From Clostridia bacterium (GTDB taxonomy: Bacteria; Bacillota; Clostridia; Oscillospirales; CAG-272), in NCBI GenBank assembly GCA_017517745.1, contig JAFWYJ010000033.1, positions 1 to 50,827 of the forward strand: a stretch of DNA of 50,827 bases, given 5' to 3'. The position numbers and the translations under genes are program-made. The notes under the pieces are model-generated. The model saw only the letters and a program-made list of their open reading frames with translations. It did not search any database and was not told where the DNA came from. Positions 45,663 to 50,827 of this stretch are shown here, piece by piece. Positions within the stretch are counted from its first letter, which is position 1, and each line of letters starts with the position of its first letter.

Positions 45663-45778
45663 TTATTGACAAAACAGCAATCCGCGAAATTGTTTTGGAA
45701 AGAGAAAAAACGATCAACAAAATGCTTGATTTTTACTTAAATCTTTATCAAGATTTAGAAATCGTTGAAAAAGAATAA
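45662..45778 (+). pseudogene. Short coding remnant, no start codon
   Basis: A 38-codon open frame ending at TAA 45776-45778 (DKTAIREIVLEREKTINKML ... DLEIVEKE). It is helical and charged and looks like the C-terminus of a larger protein, but no start codon or ribosome-binding site is present. Family not recognised. Confidence 0.3.
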
Positions 45779-45804
45779 GGTTTCTTTTTTATCCAAACAT
45801 AAGC

Positions 45805-45835
45805 AAAGGACACCCTCGGGTGTCCTTTGTGTTTT
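45805..45835. terminator. Terminator-like hairpin between remnant and trxB
   Basis: AAAGGACACC / GGTGTCCTTT with loop CTCG; T-rich on the plus-strand side. It may stop plus-strand transcription before the convergent trxB operon. Confidence 0.6.
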
Positions 45836-45878
45836 CTTTGCTTGAACCACCGTTTCGCGATGATAACGGTGATGTTTC

Positions 45879-46790
45879 TTACAATTCATCAATATATCTG
45901 CACGCGGCAAGGGCTGCAACGGCTCCGTCTGCGGTGGCGGTCGAAACCTGGCGGATCGCCTTGGAGCGGCAGTCGCCGGCGACGAAAACGCCGGGTGTGT
46001 CGGTCAGGCATCTCTCGTCGGTGTCAAAATATCCCGCGCCGTTGAGCTTGGCAAGGTCGGCAAACGCCTCGTTTTCGGGTACCAGACCAATGGCAACGAA
46101 CATACCGTCAAGCGCCAGCTCGGTTTTGGTACCGTCCGCCACACGCTCCACGGTGATTCCCGAAAACTCGGGGGTGTCTGCGATCGCGGAAACGACCGTT
46201 CCCGTGATGATCTCGACGTTGCCTCTCTTCTGCAGGATCTCCTGCAAGCGCTTCTCGCCCGTCAGAAAATCGAGGTTTTGAATGACGTAGACCTTTTTGC
46301 AGCTCTCGGAAAGCAAAATTGCCTCCTGCAGTGCCGAGTTTCCGCCGCCGATGAGTGCCACGGTCTTGTTCTTGTAGAACGCGCCGTCGCAAACCGCGCA
46401 AAACGAAATGCCGTCTCCGATAAAGCGTTCCTCGTTGGGGAGTCCGAGATGACGGTGGCGCGCGCCGTTGGCGATGATGACGGTGCTTCCCTGGTAGGTA
46501 TTGCCCTCCTCGGTCTCGACAAAACGTCGGTTGCCCTCGCAACGAATCGAGGTCACGGTCTCGATCTCGACGTCAGCTCCCTGTGCCAACACCTGGCTGA
46601 CCAGCTTGTCGGCAAGCTCGCTGCCGCTGATGCTCTCAAAGCCGGGATAGTTTTCGACCTTCGGGGAAAACACGATCTGTCCGCCAAACGCGTTCTTCTC
46701 CAGAATCAGCACGCTCTTGTTCGCGCGTCTTGCATAAATCGCCGCGCAAAGTCCCGCGGGACCGCCGCCGATGATGATAATGTCGTACAT
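45879..46790 (-). CDS. trxB: Thioredoxin-disulfide reductase
   Basis: A 303-residue low-molecular-weight FAD/NAD(P)H reductase. The FAD motif IIGGGPAGLCAAIYARR is at the N-terminus; the redox pair CAVCDGAFYK (near residue 133) and NAD(P) motif ALIGGGNSALQEA follow, and VFVAGDCRSKAIRQVSTATA is the second FAD site. ATG 46790 follows AAAGGAG. Third gene of the nrdG-nrdD-trxB unit, where it may reduce the thioredoxin-like domain fused to NrdD. Confidence 0.94.
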   Translation of the reverse strand: MYDIIIIGGGPAGLCAAIYARRANKSVLILEKNAFGGQIVFSPKVENYPGFESISGSELADKLVSQVLAQGADVEIETVTSIRCEGNRRFVETEEGNTYQGSTVIIANGARHRHLGLPNEERFIGDGISFCAVCDGAFYKNKTVALIGGGNSALQEAILLSESCKKVYVIQNLDFLTGEKRLQEILQKRGNVEIITGTVVSAIADTPEFSGITVERVADGTKTELALDGMFVAIGLVPENEAFADLAKLNGAGYFDTDERCLTDTPGVFVAGDCRSKAIRQVSTATADGAVAALAACRYIDEL

Positions 46791-46845
46791 AGATTACTCC
46801 TTTTACGCTTCAAAATGATGGTCGCCTCAACTCTTTTGGGGACGC

Positions 46846-46883
46846 GCGGGGGAGTCACCTTTTTTCAAAGACGTCTCCCCCGC
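46846..46883 (-). terminator. Hairpin after nrdD
   Basis: GCGGGGGAG (46846-46854) pairs with CTCCCCCGC (46875-46883). No long T-run follows on the minus strand, so it may only reduce read-through or stabilise the nrdD mRNA. Confidence 0.45.
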
Positions 46884-46902
46884 CGTGCGGTTGCTTGGTG
46901 TA

Positions 46903-49284
46903 TTACTGAACTGCAACCGCAGCCTGAATGAACTTTTTGATGTTGGGAACGGACACGAACTTCTCAGCCTCGCCGTTCACCACGCTGACCAGCGTGGGAG
47001 CCTGCTTGATCTTGAGAGACTCAGCCAGCGCGACGTTCTCCTCTGCCAGGATCTTGGTGTAGGCGATGCCGGCTTTTCCGAGCAGAGCCTCCGCGATCTT
47101 GCAGTTGGGGCAGGTTGCCGACGCGAACAGATAGACACCGTCGGAAAGAGCGGCTGCGTTCTGTTCCTCACAAACGCACGCGTCCTCGCTCATGGGGCCG
47201 TTGTGCGTGAGCACCGAGGTCTCGATGTTGTAGACCTTGCGCTCCTTGTATTCCTGAGACTTGCCCGCGTTCCAGTTCTTGACGGGACGGTAGTAGCCGG
47301 TGATACGGCTGTAAACCTCTGCTTCCTTTCCGCACTTGGGGCAGGTGAAATGCTCACCCGCAAGATAGCCGTGGTCGCGGCAAACCGAGTAAGTGGGAGA
47401 GATCGAGTAGTACGGCAGGCGGTAGTTCTCCGCGATCTTGCGAACGATGGTGGCTGCTGCCTTCCAATCGGGAAGCTTCTCTCCGAGATAGGAGTGGAAG
47501 ACGGTTCCCGATGTGTAGAGCGTCTGCAGACCGTCCTGTACGTCGAGTGCCGAGAAGATATCCTCGGTGTAGCCGACGGGCAGGTGAGAGGAGTTGGTGT
47601 AGTAAGGCGTGTCACCCTCGGACGCGCAGATGATGTCGGGATAACGCTTGCGGTCATGCTTGGCAAGACGGTAAGAGGTCGACTCTGCGGGCGTTGCCTC
47701 GAGGTTATACAGGTCTCCGTACATCTCCTGATAGTCGGAGAGGCGCTCGCGCATGTGGTTGAGCACTTCCTTGGTGAACTCCTGGGTTTCCTTGTGCGTC
47801 ATGTCCTTCTTGAGCCAATCGGCGTTGAGTCCGGCTTCGTTCATGCCGACAAGACCGATCGTCGAGAAGTGGTTTGCGAAGGTGCCGAGGTATCTCTTCG
47901 TGTAGGGATACAGACCCTCGTCAAGGAGCTTGGTGATGATGGTACGCTTGATCTTGAGCGAGCGCGCCGAGATGTCCATCATGTGGTCGAGGCGCTTGAA
48001 GAAGTCTTCCTTGTTCTCTGCAAGATACGCGATACGGGGCATATTGATGGTAACGACACCGATCGAACCGGTGCTCTCGCCGCTTCCGAAGAAGCCGCCG
48101 GACTTCTTGCGCAACTCACGCAGGTCCAGACGCAGACGGCAGCACATACTGCGCACGTCGGAGGGCTCCATGTCACTGTTGACGTAGTTGGAGAAATAGG
48201 GCGTACCGTACTTCGAGGTCATCTCGAAGAGCAGCTTGTTGTTCTCAGTCTCGGACCAGTCGAAGTCACGGGTGATCGAATAGGTGGGAATGGGATATTG
48301 GAAGCCTCTTCCGTGGGCGTCACCGTCGATCATCGTCTCGATGAAGGCGCGGTTGATCATGTCCATTTCCTTCTTGCAGTCACCGTACTTGAAGTCCATC
48401 CTCTTACCGCCGACGATCGCGTACTCATCCTCGAGGTCGTGAGGAACCGTCCAGTCGAGCGTGATGTTCGAGAAGGGTGCCTGCGTACCCCAACGGCTGG
48501 GGGTGTTGACGCCGTAAACGAAGGACTCGATGCACTTCTTGACCGCGTCGTAGGAAAGATTGTCGGTCTTGACAAAAGGTGCGAGGTAGGTATCAAAGGA
48601 GGAGAACGCCTGCGCGCCTGCCCACTCGTTCTGCATGATGCCGAGGAAGTTGACCATCTGGTTGCAAAGAGTTGCCAGATGCTTTGCGGGTGCGGAGGTG
48701 ATCTTTCCGCCAACGCCGCCGAGTCCCTCCTCGATCAGCTGCTTGAGCGACCAACCCGCGCAGTAACCGGTCAGCATCGACAGATCGTGCAGATGGATGT
48801 CCGCGTTCTTGTGCGCGGTTGCGATCTCGTCATCGTAGATCTCGGAGAGCCAATAGTTCGCGGTAATCGCGCCCGAGTTGGAAAGGATCAGACCACCAAC
48901 CGAATAGGTCACGGTCGAGTTCTCCTTGACACGCCAGTCGAGATTCTTGACGTATTGGTCAACGGTATCCTTGTAGTCCAGAATGGTGGACTTCATGTTA
49001 CGCAGCTTCTCGCGCTGACGGCGGTACAGAATGTACGCCTTCGCGACGTCGGCGTAGCCCGCCTGAACCAGAACGGTCTCGACGCTGTCCTGAATGTCCT
49101 CGACGGCAATCAGTCCGTCCTTGACCTTCGGCTCAAAATCCGAGGTGACCTTGAGGGCGAGGAAATCAATGATGTTCATATTGAATTGGCGGTCGCATGC
49201 TTCGAACGCCTTTTGAATGGCCTGAGAAATCTTGGAAATGTCAAATTCCGCGACCTTGCCGTCTCGTTTGTTTACGCGATACAT
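46903..49284 (-). CDS. nrdD: Anaerobic ribonucleoside-triphosphate reductase with C-terminal thioredoxin-like domain
   Basis: A 793-residue glycyl-radical class III reductase that makes dNTPs from NTPs without oxygen. The N-terminal ATP-cone (YRVNKRDGKVAEFDISKISQ), the catalytic Cys (MCCRLRLDLRE), the zinc Cys pair CPKCGKEAEVY and the glycyl-radical site RITGYYRPVKNWN are present. Unusually, the chain continues past the radical site with about 80 residues forming a thioredoxin/glutaredoxin-like domain (LFASATCPNCKIAEALLGKA, then QAPTLVSV). The usual reductant is formate; the fused CPNC domain suggests a thiol-based route, supported by trxB downstream. ATG 49284 follows AAGGAG. Confidence 0.96.
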   Translation of the reverse strand: MYRVNKRDGKVAEFDISKISQAIQKAFEACDRQFNMNIIDFLALKVTSDFEPKVKDGLIAVEDIQDSVETVLVQAGYADVAKAYILYRRQREKLRNMKSTILDYKDTVDQYVKNLDWRVKENSTVTYSVGGLILSNSGAITANYWLSEIYDDEIATAHKNADIHLHDLSMLTGYCAGWSLKQLIEEGLGGVGGKITSAPAKHLATLCNQMVNFLGIMQNEWAGAQAFSSFDTYLAPFVKTDNLSYDAVKKCIESFVYGVNTPSRWGTQAPFSNITLDWTVPHDLEDEYAIVGGKRMDFKYGDCKKEMDMINRAFIETMIDGDAHGRGFQYPIPTYSITRDFDWSETENNKLLFEMTSKYGTPYFSNYVNSDMEPSDVRSMCCRLRLDLRELRKKSGGFFGSGESTGSIGVVTINMPRIAYLAENKEDFFKRLDHMMDISARSLKIKRTIITKLLDEGLYPYTKRYLGTFANHFSTIGLVGMNEAGLNADWLKKDMTHKETQEFTKEVLNHMRERLSDYQEMYGDLYNLEATPAESTSYRLAKHDRKRYPDIICASEGDTPYYTNSSHLPVGYTEDIFSALDVQDGLQTLYTSGTVFHSYLGEKLPDWKAAATIVRKIAENYRLPYYSISPTYSVCRDHGYLAGEHFTCPKCGKEAEVYSRITGYYRPVKNWNAGKSQEYKERKVYNIETSVLTHNGPMSEDACVCEEQNAAALSDGVYLFASATCPNCKIAEALLGKAGIAYTKILAEENVALAESLKIKQAPTLVSVVNGEAEKFVSVPNIKKFIQAAVAVQ

Positions 49285-49344
49285 AAATTTTCTCCTTTTC
49301 TTTTTTTCGTCATAATCATAATCAAATTTCGTCTTTGGACCTTT

Positions 49345-50034
49345 TCAGTCCGATCCGCGCACCGCAGCGCGGGGGAGATATTGTTTTGCCGCGGCAAGGA
49401 TTTCCTCGGTCTCGGCATGGGAAAACGCCTGACAACCACTTGCGAGCAGGTTGCCGGAATCTTGAAAGCCTTGGATAAAATAGAGCTCATCCCGTCCAAG
49501 CCACCGACCGATCGCGGAAAAGTCATCCACCGTGTGGATCCCCTTCACCGCCGTGGTGCGGAACTCGTGTGCAATGCCGCTCTCCTGAATCAAGCGAATA
49601 CTCTTCTCAAACACTGCAACGTCCACGTCACAGCCCACTGCCTTTGCATAGCCGTCGGGTGAGCTTTTGACGTCCATCGCCACGTAGTCGAGAAGTCCCG
49701 AACGAAGAACCTCGGAAAGCCGCTGTGGCAGCATGCCGTTGGTATCCAGTTTGACAAGGTATCCCATATCCTTCAGCTTTTGCAAAAAGGCAACGAGATC
49801 GGGCTGCAGAAGGGGTTCCCCGCCCGTCACGCAAACACCGTCGATCAGACCTCTGCGTTTTGCAAGATATTCCAACACCTCCGTCTCCATGCTCGCGCCC
49901 TTCAACGGGTGACGAACCAGGTCGGCGTTGTGGCAGAAGGGACAGCGCAGATTGCACCCGCCGGTGAAAACCGTGCAAGCGACCCTTCCCGGAAAATCCA
50001 AAAGCGTCATTTTTTGGTAGCCTTGTACGTTCAT
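49345..50034 (-). CDS. nrdG: Anaerobic NTP-reductase activating protein (radical SAM)
   Basis: A 229-residue radical SAM enzyme that creates the glycyl radical on NrdD using SAM. The cluster motif CNLRCPFCHN (Cys at 26, 30, 33 pattern CxxxCxxC), the GGEP segment VTGGEPLLQP and a short C-terminal region are present. First gene of the operon behind NrdR boxes; 60 nt before nrdD. ATG 50034. Confidence 0.93.
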   Translation of the reverse strand: MNVQGYQKMTLLDFPGRVACTVFTGGCNLRCPFCHNADLVRHPLKGASMETEVLEYLAKRRGLIDGVCVTGGEPLLQPDLVAFLQKLKDMGYLVKLDTNGMLPQRLSEVLRSGLLDYVAMDVKSSPDGYAKAVGCDVDVAVFEKSIRLIQESGIAHEFRTTAVKGIHTVDDFSAIGRWLGRDELYFIQGFQDSGNLLASGCQAFSHAETEEILAAAKQYLPRAAVRGSD

Positions 50035-50065
50035 TGATTCAGACCTCTACTTTCGATGCTCATAC

Positions 50066-50094
50066 AGTATATCATACTTTTCGACGCTTGTCAA
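50066..50094 (-). promoter_or_regulatory. Promoter of nrdG-nrdD-trxB
   Basis: Minus strand TTGACA, 17 bp, TATACT, about 25 nt before the nrdG start region. Confidence 0.8.
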
Positions 50095-50102
50095 TACCCA
50101 AA

Positions 50103-50151
50103 ACACAATATCTTGTGATTTTTTTCAAAAAAATTATCAATATCTTGTGTT
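50103..50151. promoter_or_regulatory. Two NrdR boxes
   Basis: ACACAATATCTTGTGA (50103-50118) and ATCAATATCTTGTGTT (50136-50151) both match the NrdR box pattern acaCwAtATaTwGtgt. The 33-bp spacing, about three helical turns, is typical. They lie just upstream of the -35 box, so NrdR would repress the class III reductase operon when dNTP/ATP is high. Confidence 0.85.
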
Positions 50152-50292
50152 TTGACCTTTTTTGGTCAAAAATCGACATTCTTGTTGAAAAGGACGAAAA
50201 GGCGATTTTCTTCCTTTTATTGATATGGGATCGACGTCGCCAAAAAGTGTCTGCCGCGGCGCAAAAAAAGCCAAGACTTTTTCCAAAAGCCC

Positions 50293-50321
50293 TTGACTTT
50301 TTCATGGAAATGTGGTAAAAT
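50293..50321 (+). promoter_or_regulatory. Promoter reading into the tRNA-Ser region
   Basis: TTGACT, 17 bp, TAAAAT. No coding frame of note follows before the tRNA-like sequences; the leader region 50322-50630 is GC-rich and hairpin-rich. Confidence 0.6.
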
Positions 50322-50630
50322 AGATGGCAAGATTTCAAGCGAAATCAAATCGTACAGTTGCATCTCTTCGGGTTATTTCGCCCACGGCGAAAATACCCAC
50401 ACCCTGCGCCTGAAAAGCGAGCTTTTCGAGCTTCGGGTGGGGTATCGAAGTGGGGACGTTGCCGAGCGCTGCCAGTGGCAGAAGAAGCGAGGCATAAGGA
50501 GTGGCAGCGGTCGAAATTTTGTGAGCGAGAGCGAGCAAAAAATTTCGGGCACCGCAACAGGACATAACGAGGCGGAGCCGAGAAACTTTAATATTGAATG
50601 TTGAGCTTTTTTGAGCTTGAACATATATAC

Positions 50631-50684
50631 GGAGAGGTATCGAAGTGGTCATAACGAGGCGGTCTTGAAAACCCGCGCGTAACG
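50631..50684 (+). pseudogene. Truncated tRNA-Ser (anticodon TGA) 5' half
   Basis: GGAGAGGTATCGAAGTGGTC then ATAACGAGGCGGTCTTGAAA match the acceptor 5' strand, D-arm and anticodon loop of tRNA-Ser(TGA). The anticodon stem is imperfect (one extra C at ACCCGC) and the variable arm, T-arm and 3' acceptor strand are missing; unrelated AT-rich sequence follows. Confidence 0.7.
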
Positions 50685-50812
50685 GTTCCTTTTGTTCCCT
50701 CAAAATCCTTGTCATATCAAGGGTTTTCGGCATTTTCTTAATTACAAAAATTTCATAGTTCTCTCGCGAAATTCTCTCCAAATTCCGGAGCATTTCGCTA
50801 AAGATACCCTAC

Positions 50813-50827
50813 GGAGGGTTATCGAAG
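50813..50827 (+). tRNA. tRNA-Ser, 5' end only (cut by window edge)
   Basis: GGAGGGTTATCGAAG matches the first 15 nt of a Firmicutes tRNA-Ser; the rest lies outside the window, so the anticodon is unknown. Confidence 0.6.

Overview
The window looks like chromosomal DNA of an uncultured, probably gut-associated, Gram-positive anaerobe of the class Clostridia. The support is a Trp-specific T-box leader, Sec lipoproteins, an oxygen-sensitive class III ribonucleotide reductase, an NfnAB-type flavin transhydrogenase, strong Shine-Dalgarno sites, and many sigma-A promoters that follow TTGACA/TATAAT with exactly 17 bp between the boxes. The species cannot be named from sequence alone.

Layout. 1-3.25 kb: RsbU-like phosphatase (cut by the window edge), RsbW-like kinase, a fragment of a radical-SAM/SPASM gene, and a 5'-nucleotidase lipoprotein. 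3.25-8.7 kb: an AT-rich accessory island holding a decayed tyrosine-integrase fragment, an ABC exporter/permease, a SHOCT-domain membrane protein and an XRE regulator. These are separated by three copies of the 3' end of one gene (probably a GGGtGRT-family gene). 8.7-17.5 kb: a MATE transporter and a two-gene operon for very large acidic membrane proteins; one ends in a ribosomal-L15-like domain, the other has InlB-type repeats and a signal peptide split by a +1 frameshift. 17.7-25.1 kb: lipid/glycerol and glutamate metabolism (DAG kinase family, unknown gene, glpK; gdhA; nfnA-nfnB). 25.2-32.3 kb: an unknown FxLYD-like protein, a SLOG-like protein, T-box-controlled trpB2, a SHOCT-like/zinc-ribbon pair, a small lipoprotein and a DMT transporter. 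32.5-37.1 kb: the housekeeping run DUF512 radical SAM - der - obgE - ppa. 37.2-43.6 kb: tandem EEP phosphatases, a GH20-like protein, and an ArsR-HMA-P-type ATPase metal-efflux operon. 43.7-45.6 kb: tRNA-Arg(ACG), a palindromic hairpin array with a four-helix-bundle gene, and a metallophosphoesterase. 45.9-50.2 kb: nrdG-nrdD-trxB behind two NrdR boxes. The end carries tRNA-Ser pieces.

The most novel signal is a structured RNA element of about 210 nt found upstream of two unrelated genes (26.6-26.8 kb and, on the other strand, 30.2-30.4 kb). Each copy has its own strong promoter, a three-way-junction fold supported by compensatory changes between the copies, a conserved 3' segment, and an intrinsic terminator just before the Shine-Dalgarno site. 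A third, shortened copy (8.04-8.14 kb) keeps only the promoter, conserved 3' segment and terminator in front of the SHOCT gene. This looks like an attenuating leader (riboswitch-like) or a terminated small RNA that reads through into the gene. I could not match it to a known class from memory.
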